Shown here in pieces: positions 33,547 through 41,529 of a stretch of 64,000 nt of DNA. The position numbers and the translations under genes are program-made. The stretch is from NCBI RefSeq assembly GCF_022179805.1, contig NZ_BPUO01000005.1:62001-126000 (forward strand). Direction: 5' to 3'. Under the pieces are notes generated by a model, which saw nothing but the letters and a program-made list of their open reading frames with translations, was not told where the DNA came from and did no database searches. Source of the DNA: Cupriavidus pauculus. GTDB taxonomy: Bacteria; Pseudomonadota; Gammaproteobacteria; Burkholderiales; Burkholderiaceae. Within the stretch, counting starts at the first letter, position 1. Each line of letters opens with the position of its first letter.

Positions 33547-34842
33547 ATGGGCCAGACATTGGCGCAGAAACTGCTGGCCCGCGCGGCCGGCAGGGCGGAA
33601 GTGGCACCGGGCGAGATCGTCACGTGCCGCGTGGACCTGGCGATGATGCACGACTCGGGCGGCCCGCGCCGCGTGAAGCCGATGCTCGAGAAGCTGGGCG
33701 CGAAGGTGTGGAATCCGGACAAGGTGGTGGTGGTGACCGACCACTACGTGCCGGCCCATGACGCCGACAGCCGCAAGATCGTGCAGATCGCGCGCGACTG
33801 GGTGCGCGACGAACGCGTGACGCGCTTCCACGACATGGAAGGCATCTGCCATGTGGTGGTGCCGCAGAAGGGCTACCTGCGTCCGGGCATGTTTGCCGTG
33901 GGCGGCGACAGCCATTCGTCCACCGGCGGCGCGTTCGGCGCCTACATGTTCGGCATCGGCGCCACCGAGATGCTGGGCGTGCTGGTGACGGGCGAGATCT
34001 GGGTACGCGTGCCGCAGACCATCCGCATGCGCTGGCATGGACGGCTGCACGCGGGCGTATCGGCCAAGGACATGATGCTGCGCATGTGCACGCGCTTCGG
34101 CATGGATGGCGGCCAGTATCAGTCCGTGGAGTACACCGGCGACGCCGTGGCGGCGCTGCCGATGCAGGAACGCATGACACTGTCGAACATGACCGCCGAA
34201 CTGGGCGCCCAGGTGGGCCTGGTGGCGCCCGATGCCGTCACGCGCGACTGGCTGCTGGCGGCGGGCGTGGCGGCGGCGGATATCGACATCGACGCCTGGC
34301 AGTCCGATGCCGACGCCGCCTGCCTGGCGGAACACGACTTCGATGCCTCGGCGCTGGCGCCGCAGGTGTCGCGCCCGCATACGCCGGCCGATGCCGACGA
34401 CGTGGACGCGTTCGACAACATCGGTATCGACATTGCCTATATCGGCGCCTGCACCGGCGCCAAGCTGGAAGACCTGCGCATGGCGGCGCAGGTGCTGCGC
34501 GGCCAGCGTGTGGCGCGCGGCACGCGCCTGCTGGTGGCCCCGGCCAGCGCGGCCGACCAGCAACGCGCCGCGCAGGAGGGCACGCTGGCCGTGCTGACCG
34601 ATGCCGGCGCCGAGCTGCTGCCCAATGCCTGTGGCGCCTGCGCGGGCTACGGCGAACATCGCTTCGGCGAGGACAGTGTGGTAATCAGTGCCACGGCACG
34701 TAATTTCAAGGGACGCATGGGCGCCGCTTCGTCGCAGGTCTATCTGGGGTCGCCGTACACGGTGGCGGCATCGGCCGTGGCCGGGCGCATCGCCGATCCG
34801 CGCGAGGTAATGAACGACGTTAGCGCCGAGGTACGCGCATGA
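33547..34842 (+). CDS. Aconitase-superfamily dehydratase, large subunit (LeuC-/DmdA-like)
   Basis: A 431-residue large subunit of an iron-sulfur hydro-lyase. The three cluster cysteines are in YIGACTGAKLEDLR and in NACGACAGYG (CxxC). DSHSSTGGAFGAYMFGIGATEM and the early DHYVPAH motif follow the isopropylmalate/homoaconitate isomerase branch. Housekeeping LeuC normally lies with leuB/leuD; here the partner is a lyase and a Bug protein, so a catabolic role such as 2,3-dimethylmalate or a similar 2-hydroxyacid dehydratase is more likely. Its TGA overlaps the small-subunit ATG. Confidence 0.83.
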   Translation: MGQTLAQKLLARAAGRAEVAPGEIVTCRVDLAMMHDSGGPRRVKPMLEKLGAKVWNPDKVVVVTDHYVPAHDADSRKIVQIARDWVRDERVTRFHDMEGICHVVVPQKGYLRPGMFAVGGDSHSSTGGAFGAYMFGIGATEMLGVLVTGEIWVRVPQTIRMRWHGRLHAGVSAKDMMLRMCTRFGMDGGQYQSVEYTGDAVAALPMQERMTLSNMTAELGAQVGLVAPDAVTRDWLLAAGVAAADIDIDAWQSDADAACLAEHDFDASALAPQVSRPHTPADADDVDAFDNIGIDIAYIGACTGAKLEDLRMAAQVLRGQRVARGTRLLVAPASAADQQRAAQEGTLAVLTDAGAELLPNACGACAGYGEHRFGEDSVVISATARNFKGRMGAASSQVYLGSPYTVAASAVAGRIADPREVMNDVSAEVRA

Positions 34843-35360
34843 GCACGCATCTCACCGGCCGCGCGTGGGTGTTTGGCGACGACATCAATACCGATCTGCT
34901 GGCGCCCGGTGCCTACATGAAGTTTGGCATCGAGGAAATCGCGCGCCATTGCATGGAGGCCGTGGATCCGACCTTCGCGGCGCAGGTGCGTCCGGGCGAC
35001 GTGGTATTCGGCGGCCGCAATTTTGGCGCGGGCTCGTCGCGCGAGCAGGCCGTGGAGGTGCTGCGCCATCTGGGCGTGGTGGCCGTGGTGGCCCCGTCGT
35101 TCGCCGGCCTGTTCTATCGCAACGGCTTCAACCTGGGCCTGCCGCTGCTGACCTGCGCGGACTTGCCGCCGGTAGCCGCCGGCCAGCGGGCCGGTTGCGG
35201 CATCGATACCGCACAGGTCTTTCTTGAGGGCATCCCGGCATTGCAGTGCGAGCCGGTACCCCCGCATCTGGTGGCCATGATCCGCGATGGCGGACTGGTA
35301 CCGCACCTGGCGCGCCGTATTGCGTCGGGCCAACTCACCGTGAACGAGGAAATGCAATGA
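34839..35360 (+). CDS. Aconitase-superfamily dehydratase, small subunit (LeuD-/DmdB-like)
   Basis: A 173-residue swivelling-domain subunit that closes over the large subunit's active site. Motifs: GRAWVFGDDINTDLLAPGAYM at the start and GRNFGAGSSREQAVEVLRHLG with the substrate-binding Ser-Ser-Arg. It overlaps the preceding gene by 4 bp and the following lyase gene by 4 bp, so the three proteins should be made in equal amounts. Confidence 0.85.
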   Translation: MSTHLTGRAWVFGDDINTDLLAPGAYMKFGIEEIARHCMEAVDPTFAAQVRPGDVVFGGRNFGAGSSREQAVEVLRHLGVVAVVAPSFAGLFYRNGFNLGLPLLTCADLPPVAAGQRAGCGIDTAQVFLEGIPALQCEPVPPHLVAMIRDGGLVPHLARRIASGQLTVNEEMQ

Positions 35361-36223
35361 GTACGACGACGTTGAAGCAACGCCTGCAAGGCACCGGCAT
35401 CGTGACTGCGCCTGGCGTCTACGATGCGTTTTCCGCGCTGCTGGTGGAGCAGGCCGGTTTCCAGGCCGCCTACCTGTCGGGTGCCAGCATTGCCTACACG
35501 CGGCTGGGCCGTCCCGATATCGGCTTCCTGTCGCTGGACGACGTGGCATCGGTGGCGCGCAATATCCGCGAGCGATGCCCCACGCTGTCGCTGATCGTCG
35601 ATGCCGATACCGGCTTTGGCAACGCGCTGAACGTGATGCAGACCGTGCGCGTGCTGGAGCGTGCCGGTGCTACGGCGATCCAGTTGGAAGACCAGGCCAT
35701 GCCGAAGCGATGCGGCCACTTGGACGGCAAGACGGTGATCGGCGCAGCCGAGATGGCGGGCAAGATCCGCGCCGCCTGCGACGCGCGCCGCGACGAGAAC
35801 ACGCTGATCATCGCGCGTACCGACGCCGTGGCCGTGGAGGGCATGGACGCCGCGCTGGCACGTGCCGAGCTGTATGCCGAGGCCGGCGCCGACGTGCTGT
35901 TCGTGGAAGCGCTGCGCAGCCGCGAGGACATGACCGCCGCCATCGCCCGGCTGGGCAAGCGCGCGCCGCTGCTGGCCAATATGGTGGAAGGCGGCAAGAC
36001 GCCCGTGCTGCCGGCGGCCGAGCTGGAAGAGATCGGCTTTCGCATCGTGATCTTCCCGGGCGGCACCGTGCGCGCGCTGAGCTTTGCGCTGCGCGACTAC
36101 CTGGGCAGCCTGCAGCAGCACGGCACCACCACGCCGTACCTGGACCGCATGCTGTCGTTCCAGGCGCTCAACGACGTGATTGGCACGCCGGAGATGCTGG
36201 CGCTGGGCAAGCAGTACGAATAA
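35357..36223 (+). CDS. Isocitrate-lyase/PEP-mutase-family C-C lyase (dimethylmalate-lyase-like)
   Basis: A 288-residue TIM-barrel lyase. Signatures are VTAPGVYDAFSALLVEQAGF, the magnesium motif DADTGFGNALNVMQTVRVLE and the catalytic loop PKRCGHLDGKTVI (KKCGH in isocitrate lyase). Family members cleave methylisocitrate, oxaloacetate, petal-death substrate or 2,3-dimethylmalate, usually giving pyruvate or succinate. With an aconitase-type dehydratase directly before it, the dimethylmalate dehydratase/lyase pair of nicotinate fermentation is the best-known parallel. The start ATG overlaps the small-subunit stop; longer in-frame starts are antisense noise. Confidence 0.83.
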   Translation: MSTTTLKQRLQGTGIVTAPGVYDAFSALLVEQAGFQAAYLSGASIAYTRLGRPDIGFLSLDDVASVARNIRERCPTLSLIVDADTGFGNALNVMQTVRVLERAGATAIQLEDQAMPKRCGHLDGKTVIGAAEMAGKIRAACDARRDENTLIIARTDAVAVEGMDAALARAELYAEAGADVLFVEALRSREDMTAAIARLGKRAPLLANMVEGGKTPVLPAAELEEIGFRIVIFPGGTVRALSFALRDYLGSLQQHGTTTPYLDRMLSFQALNDVIGTPEMLALGKQYE

Positions 36224-36312
36224 CCGGGGCGGGCGCACTTGCCGGGGCGGGGGCGCACGCGTACCGTGGCGGCATGGTTCGTCCGTGAACCGCCACAGCA
36301 ACCCTGCCCAAG

Positions 36313-37098
36313 ATGTTTGATGCCCACGCCCCGCTGACCACGCTGCCCCGCTTCCAGCAGGTTCGCCTGATCCTGCGCGACCGCATTCGCGGCGGCCACT
36401 ACGCGGCGGGCCTGCCGCTGCCCGGCGAGCGGCAACTGGCCGAGGAATTCGGCGTGGCGCGCGTCACGGTGCGTTCCGCACTGGCACGGCTGCAGGAAGA
36501 AGGGCTGGTGGTGCGGCTGCGCGGCAAGGGTACGGTGCCCGTGGTGCGCAACGCGCCGCCGGCGCAGGCTGCGGTGCAGACCGTTCGCGGCGGGCTGCTC
36601 GACAACATCGTCAGCGTCAGCATGCGCACGCGGGTGCAGGTACTCGAATGGAAGCGCATGCCGGCCCCGCCGGCCGTCAGCGCCGCGCTGGCATTGCCGC
36701 CGGACGCGCCCGTGCTCAAGGTGGTGCGCGTGCGCAAGTTCAAGGCGCAGCCGATTTCGTACACCGAGGTCTTCGTGCCGGGCGAGCTGGCCGACATGAT
36801 CGATCGCCATACGCTGCAGGACACGCCGATGCTCGTGGCGCTGGAACAGCATGGCATCGAGGTGGTGACGGCCGAGCAGACGCTGGGCGCCGCCGTGGCC
36901 GATCTGGATGTGGCGCGCATCTTCCGGATTGCCCCGGGCGTGCCCTTGCTGCGGGTGTCGCGCGTGGCAGCGGACGCCACGGGACGCCCCGTGCAGTTCC
37001 TGGTCGGGCTCTACCATCCGGAACGCTATACCTACCAGATGCGGCTGACGCGCACCGGCGCGTCGACGCGCGTGTGGATCGACGCCGACCAGTCCTGA
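36313..37098 (+). CDS. GntR/HutC-family regulator with UTRA domain
   Basis: A 261-residue regulator with an N-terminal winged HTH (LPLPGERQLAEEFGVARVTVRSALARLQEEGLVVRLRGKGT) and a C-terminal UTRA ligand domain (about 95-245). It follows the lyase gene by 89 bp in the same direction and is probably the operon's repressor, sensing a pathway carboxylate. The gap before it has a short GC-rich direct repeat (CGGGGCGGG, about 36224 and 36243). It converges with the XRE-cupin gene with 4 bp between stops. Confidence 0.86.
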   Translation: MFDAHAPLTTLPRFQQVRLILRDRIRGGHYAAGLPLPGERQLAEEFGVARVTVRSALARLQEEGLVVRLRGKGTVPVVRNAPPAQAAVQTVRGGLLDNIVSVSMRTRVQVLEWKRMPAPPAVSAALALPPDAPVLKVVRVRKFKAQPISYTEVFVPGELADMIDRHTLQDTPMLVALEQHGIEVVTAEQTLGAAVADLDVARIFRIAPGVPLLRVSRVAADATGRPVQFLVGLYHPERYTYQMRLTRTGASTRVWIDADQS

Positions 37099-37102
37099 TT
37101 AC

Positions 37103-37669
37103 TTACCGGCGCACCAGCGCCACCACGTAGACGCAGGCGTCCGGGCCGGGATTGATGAACGTGCACGGCGCGGGCGGCCCCAGCTGCAGGCAATCGCCGG
37201 CACTCAGCGTGTGCGAGATCTCGCCTTCCTCGAAGACCAGCGTGCCGCCGAGCACCCAGATCTGCTGGTGCTGGAATGTGAAGGCCGACGACGGATACGC
37301 CACGCGCGCCTGCGCGGGCAGCGTGACTTCCACCAGTTCCAGCATGCCGCCATTGCGCGGCGACACCGCGCGGCGCGTGTAGCCGGTTTCCGGGTCCTGC
37401 CACGTCGGCTGTTCGGCGGCGCGGCTCAGGCGTTCGCCCGCCTGCTCGGCCAGTGCCAGCAGCATCGATAATTGCAGGCCGAACGCGCCAGAGAGACGCC
37501 CGAGCACGGTGGCGGTGGGGCTGGCCTCGCCACGCTCGATCTTGCTGATCATCGCCTTGGACACGCCGGAACGGTCGGCCAGCTCCGCCAGCGACCAGCC
37601 GCGCGACTCGCGCTCGATGCGCACGCGCGCGGAGATGGCGGTGGTGGGGTCGTCGGGAAGTCGGCTCAT
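37103..37669 (-). CDS. XRE-cupin transcriptional regulator
   Basis: A 188-residue regulator: XRE helix-turn-helix (about 15-70, ESRGWSLAELADRSGVSKAM, ISKIERGEASPT) and a C-terminal cupin barrel (about 110-185, FTFQHQQIWVLGGTLVFEEG). Such proteins sense small metabolites or polyamines with the cupin. It diverges from the flavin monooxygenase operon, with two palindromes in the shared promoter (37739-37759, 37771-37784), and is the likely local regulator. Confidence 0.87.
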   Translation of the reverse strand: MSRLPDDPTTAISARVRIERESRGWSLAELADRSGVSKAMISKIERGEASPTATVLGRLSGAFGLQLSMLLALAEQAGERLSRAAEQPTWQDPETGYTRRAVSPRNGGMLELVEVTLPAQARVAYPSSAFTFQHQQIWVLGGTLVFEEGEISHTLSAGDCLQLGPPAPCTFINPGPDACVYVVALVRR

Positions 37670-37738
37670 GGCTTGGAATGGCTGGGCAAAGGCGCCGTCG
37701 GATTATAGGGGTGGGGTTGTTGTACGCGGGTAAACCCG

Positions 37739-37759
37739 CATCGTAAAAACCTTACGATG
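37739..37759. promoter_or_regulatory. Palindromic operator candidate, CATCGTAA-N5-TTACGATG
   Basis: Perfect 8-bp inverted arms with a 5-bp spacer, in the 168-bp region between the XRE-cupin start (37669) and the monooxygenase start (37838). The length fits a dimeric XRE regulator. Confidence 0.6.
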
Positions 37760-37770
37760 GTGACCATTCG

Positions 37771-37784
37771 TCCACTATAGTGGA
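37771..37784. promoter_or_regulatory. Perfect 14-bp palindrome TCCACTATAGTGGA
   Basis: A fully symmetric site 11 bp after the first palindrome, containing a TATAGT that could serve as a -10 element. A regulator bound here would block the monooxygenase promoter. Confidence 0.55.
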
Positions 37785-37837
37785 TGAAATCCAGAGCCGT
37801 AGTCGTATCCATTCCCTTCGACCGGAGTCGCCCCCCC

Positions 37838-39208
37838 ATGCCGCGTGAAATCCGCCTGAACGCCTTCGACATGCATTGTGTCGGCCACATCCAGCAGGGC
37901 TTGTGGACGCATCCGCGCGATCAGTCGCACCGCTACGGCCAGTTGCAGTACTGGATCGAGTACGCGAAGACGCTCGAACGCGGGCTGTTTGACGGCATCT
38001 TCTTTGCCGATGTGGTGGGCGTGTACGACGTGTATGGCGACAGCCCCGCTGCGGCGCTGCGTGGCGCGGTGCAGGTGCCGGTCAACGATCCCACGCTGGT
38101 GATCCCGGCCATGGCCGCCGTCACCCAGCATCTTGGCTTCGGCGTTACCGCCAACCTGACCTACGAGCAGCCGTTCCTGTTTGCGCGCCGCATGTCGACG
38201 CTGGACCAGCTCACCGGCGGCCGCATCGGCTGGAATATCGTGACCGGCTACCTGGACAGCGCGGCGCGCGCCATCGGCATTGACCGCCAGGAAGCGCACG
38301 ACGACCGCTACGACCTGGCCGACGAGTACATGGCGCTGGTCTACAAGCTCTGGGAAGGTAGCTGGGACGACGACGCCGTGGTGGCAGACCGCGCGTCCGG
38401 CGTCTACGCCAATCCGGAGAAAGTGCGCGTGATCCATCATCGCGGGCCGCAGTACAAGGTGGATGCGATGCACCTGTGCGCGCCGTCGCCGCAGCGCACG
38501 CCGGTCCTGTATCAGGCGGGCTCGTCCACGCGCGGGCGCCAGTTCGCGGCCACGCATGCCGAGTGCGTGTTCGTCAACGGCCAGAAGATGGAGGGCGTCA
38601 GGGAGATCGTCGGCGACATCCGCGCGCAGGCCGTGCAACTGGGCCGCCAGGCCGATGACGTGAAGGTGTTCCTGGGTGCCACGCTGGTGGTGGGGCGCAC
38701 GGATGCCGAAGCGCGCGAGAAATTCGAGGAATACCGTCGTTATGTCAGCTCCGAGGCCGCGCTGGTGCATGCGGCGGCGTCGCTGGGCATCGACTTCGCG
38801 CGCTACGATCTGGACGAGCCGATCGAGACCGGCAAGAGCCAGGCCATCGTGTCGAACGTGGAGGCCATGACGCGCAGCGCCGGGCCGCAATGGACGCGCC
38901 GCAAGCTGCTGGAGCAGATGGTGCTGGGCAGCCGCCAGGCGCCGTGGGTGGGGTCAGCCGAGCGCATCGCCGACCAGCTGATGGCCTGGAGCGAGGAAAC
39001 CGGCGTGGACGGCTTCAACCTGTCGCGCACCGTGGTGCCCGAGTGCTTCGAGGATGTGATCGACATGGTGGTGCCGCTGCTGCAGGAGCGCGGCGTGTAC
39101 AAGACCGCGTACCAGCCCGGCACCTATCGGGACAAGCTGTTCGGCACGGCGCACTTGCCAGCCACCCACACCGCGGCGCAATATCGCGGCACAGGCGCTC
39201 AGCGCTGA
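37838..39208 (+). CDS. NtaA/SnaA/DszA-family flavin-dependent monooxygenase
   Basis: A 456-residue luciferase-like oxygenase of the group that uses reduced FMN supplied by a separate reductase. Recognisable features are IRLNAFDMHCVGHIQQGLW at the start, FDGIFFADVVGVYD, TLDQLTGGRIGWNIVTGYLDSAARAIG and HRGPQYKVDA. Relatives attack nitrilotriacetate, EDTA, dibenzothiophene sulfone or pristinamycin precursors; the substrate here is unknown. ATG 37838 follows GGAG and begins the family start; the ATG at 37784 lies inside the palindrome. The flavin reductase follows 13 bp later. Confidence 0.88.
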   Translation: MPREIRLNAFDMHCVGHIQQGLWTHPRDQSHRYGQLQYWIEYAKTLERGLFDGIFFADVVGVYDVYGDSPAAALRGAVQVPVNDPTLVIPAMAAVTQHLGFGVTANLTYEQPFLFARRMSTLDQLTGGRIGWNIVTGYLDSAARAIGIDRQEAHDDRYDLADEYMALVYKLWEGSWDDDAVVADRASGVYANPEKVRVIHHRGPQYKVDAMHLCAPSPQRTPVLYQAGSSTRGRQFAATHAECVFVNGQKMEGVREIVGDIRAQAVQLGRQADDVKVFLGATLVVGRTDAEAREKFEEYRRYVSSEAALVHAAASLGIDFARYDLDEPIETGKSQAIVSNVEAMTRSAGPQWTRRKLLEQMVLGSRQAPWVGSAERIADQLMAWSEETGVDGFNLSRTVVPECFEDVIDMVVPLLQERGVYKTAYQPGTYRDKLFGTAHLPATHTAAQYRGTGAQR

Positions 39209-39221
39209 AGACATACGCATC

Positions 39222-39725
39222 ATGGTAGACAAGACGACTTTTCGCGACGCGATGGCGGGCCTGGGTGCCGCCGTCAACGTCATCACCACCGACGGCGAGG
39301 CCGGCCTGGCCGGCTGCACGGCGTCGGCGGTCTGCCCCGTTACCGACGACCCGCCCACGCTGCTGGTCTGCATCAACCGCGCCAGCCGCAACAATGCGGT
39401 GATCCGCCAGAACGGGCGGCTCTGCGTGAACGTGTTGTCCGCCGGGCAACGCGACCTAGCCATGCAGTTTGCCGACAAGGACCTGTCCATCGACGAGCGC
39501 TTTGCCTGCGCGGAATGGGCGCGGCTGGCAACCGGCGCACCCGTGCTGCATGGGGCGGTCAGCGCGCTCGACTGCGAGATCACGTCGGTGACCGAGGTGG
39601 GCACGCATACCGTGTTCTTCTGTGCCATCAAGGCTGCGCACAGCCCCGGCGGCCGCGCCGGGCTGATCTACTTCGGACGCGACTTCCACCCCGTGGGCGT
39701 GGCCGCGCACCCGGCGGCCGCCTGA
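39222..39725 (+). CDS. Flavin reductase (NADH:FMN oxidoreductase) domain protein
   Basis: A 167-residue single-domain flavin reductase of the HpaC/RutF/NtaB type: FRDAMAGLGAAVNVITTDG at the start, the flavin-binding TASAVCPVTDDPPTLLVCI and a C-terminal LIYFGRDFHPV. It should reduce FMN with NAD(P)H and hand it to the monooxygenase encoded just upstream, forming a two-component oxygenase. The next gene begins one base after its stop. Confidence 0.88.
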   Translation: MVDKTTFRDAMAGLGAAVNVITTDGEAGLAGCTASAVCPVTDDPPTLLVCINRASRNNAVIRQNGRLCVNVLSAGQRDLAMQFADKDLSIDERFACAEWARLATGAPVLHGAVSALDCEITSVTEVGTHTVFFCAIKAAHSPGGRAGLIYFGRDFHPVGVAAHPAAA

Positions 39726-39726
39726 C

Positions 39727-40986
39727 ATGACGTCACCGTCTTCCACCGCCGCGCCGGCGCAGCAGCGCCAGCGCGGCAAGCTATTTTCGATCGCCATCCT
39801 GCTGCTGGCCGAAGTAGCCGCCATGGGCGTCTGGTTTTCCGCCAGCACCGCCGTGGCCGTGATCAAGCGCACCGATGCCATCTCCCCGTTCGACGAGGCG
39901 CTGCTGACCAGTGCGGTGCAGTTCGGCTTTGTGGCCGGCACGCTGATGTCGGCGCTGCTGTCGCTGCCAGACCGCTACGACCTGCGGCGCCTGTTCGCCG
40001 GCTCGGCGCTGGTGGCCGCGCTGGCCACCGGTACGCTGGCGTTCATCGCGCCCACGGGCGGCATGGTGGTGGCGCTGCGCTTCGTCACGGGCATGTGCAT
40101 GGCCGGCGTCTATCCGGTGGGCATGCGGCTGGCGGCCACCTGGGCGCAGGCCGACCTGGGTTTGCTGATCGGCCTGCTGGTGGGCGCGCTCACGCTGGGC
40201 TCGGCCAGCCCGCACCTGGTGGCGGCCTACCTGATGCCCGCGGCCGGTGGCCCCGACTGGCGCACGATCTACGCGGTGGCGGCGGCTTGCGCGGCCGGCG
40301 CGGCGCTGCTGATCGGCCTGGCCGGGATCGGGCCCAATCTCAAGCGCGCCGCGCGCATCGATCCCGCCAAGATCGCGCAGGCGTGGCGGCAGCCGGCGGT
40401 GCGGCTGGCCAACCTGGGCTACCTCGGCCACATGTGGGAGCTTTACGCGATGTGGGCGTGGCTGGCGCTGTTCCTGCAGCAGACGTTTGCCGCGCGCGGC
40501 ATGGCTGACGCACGGAGCCGTGCGGAATTGCTGACGTTCGCGGCGATTGCCATTGGTGCCATGGGAGCCTGGCTGGGCGGATGGCTGGCCGATCGCGTGG
40601 GCCGTACGGCCGTGACCATCGCGGCCATGGCCACGAGCGCATCGTGCGCAGCGCTGATGGGCTGGCTCGAGACGGCGCCCATGGCAGTGCTGGTGACGGT
40701 GGCGCTGATCTGGGGGGTGTCGGTGATTGCCGACTCCGCGCAGTTCTCGGCCAGCGTGACCGAGCTGGCCGATCCGTCATCGATCGGCACGCTGCTGACC
40801 GCGCAGACCTGCGCGGGCTTTCTGCTGACACTGGCCAGCATCCATTTGGTACCCGACGTGGTGGAATGGCTGGGCTGGCGCGCTGGCTTCGGCATGCTGG
40901 CCATCGGCCCGGCACTGGGCTGCGTGGCGATGTGGCGGCTGCGCCAGCACCCCGACTCGCTACGGCTGGCCGGCGGCCGGCGCTGA
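39727..40986 (+). CDS. MFS transporter of the monooxygenase operon
   Basis: A 419-residue, 12-helix major-facilitator protein. It shows a basic inter-domain linker near residues 195-210 (LKRAARIDPAKIAQAWRQ) and GGWLADRVGRTAV as motif A in the second half. It is cotranscribed with the monooxygenase and reductase (1-bp gap), so it most likely imports their substrate or exports a product. The specificity is unknown. Confidence 0.85.
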   Translation: MTSPSSTAAPAQQRQRGKLFSIAILLLAEVAAMGVWFSASTAVAVIKRTDAISPFDEALLTSAVQFGFVAGTLMSALLSLPDRYDLRRLFAGSALVAALATGTLAFIAPTGGMVVALRFVTGMCMAGVYPVGMRLAATWAQADLGLLIGLLVGALTLGSASPHLVAAYLMPAAGGPDWRTIYAVAAACAAGAALLIGLAGIGPNLKRAARIDPAKIAQAWRQPAVRLANLGYLGHMWELYAMWAWLALFLQQTFAARGMADARSRAELLTFAAIAIGAMGAWLGGWLADRVGRTAVTIAAMATSASCAALMGWLETAPMAVLVTVALIWGVSVIADSAQFSASVTELADPSSIGTLLTAQTCAGFLLTLASIHLVPDVVEWLGWRAGFGMLAIGPALGCVAMWRLRQHPDSLRLAGGRR

Positions 40987-41005
40987 GCGACCCGGCCCAT
41001 GGCAG

Positions 41006-41356
41006 TTACGCATGGGCAAGGATGTTGACCAGCTTGCCGAATGGGTCCCGCACGAAGAACCGGCGCACGCCCCACGGCTCATCAACAGGACCGTATTCGA
41101 TGGCAAAGCCGGCGTCGCGCATGCGCCGGTGCGCCTCATCCAGATCGTCCACCTCGATCGACAGATCCGGCACCGGCGTGCCGGAACCTCCCTCTGTCGC
41201 AAAGCTGACCTGTACGGACATCTCGGCCTGCGAGCCGTAGGTTCGAATCCACCCGTGGTCCATCAGCAGGTCAAGGCCCAGCACGTCCTGGTAGAACGCG
41301 CGGGCAGCCGTCACGTCAGTGGCGGCGACATTGGCAACGATGCGTCTGACTTTCAA
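41006..41356 (-). CDS. Glyoxalase/VOC-superfamily protein
   Basis: A 116-residue protein with two beta-alpha-beta-beta-beta modules of the vicinal-oxygen-chelate fold: IVANVAATDVTAARAFYQDVLGLDLLMDHG and LSIEVDDLDEAHRRMRDAGF with VRRFFVRDPFGKLVNIL. These small members include isomerases, dioxygenases and bleomycin-type binders; the function is not assignable. It converges on the MFS gene with 19 bp between stops. Confidence 0.82.
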   Translation of the reverse strand: MKVRRIVANVAATDVTAARAFYQDVLGLDLLMDHGWIRTYGSQAEMSVQVSFATEGGSGTPVPDLSIEVDDLDEAHRRMRDAGFAIEYGPVDEPWGVRRFFVRDPFGKLVNILAHA

Positions 41357-41372
41357 TTTCGATCCTCCAGTT

Positions 41373-41409
41373 TTGCTCCCCTCTCCCGCATCGCGGGAGA
41401 GGGGAGCAA
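41373..41409. repeat. Long perfect hairpin of the CCCCTCTCCCGC repeat family
   Basis: TTGCTCCCCTCTCCCGC (41373-41389) and GCGGGAGAGGGGAGCAA (41393-41409) form a perfect 17-bp stem with a 3-nt loop. The inner 12 bp equal the stem at 14288-14313. It lies just upstream of the VOC gene start, so it is not positioned as that gene's terminator. Confidence 0.75.
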
Positions 41410-41529
41410 TTCGGGTTCGGGGATTTTGAACGGCTGAGCTCCATGGGACTTCACAAGTCTGTCACATAAACGTCACAATACCGGACCGATCCACGCCGCG
41501 TAGAGCGTGGCCGTATCTGGAGAGAGAAG

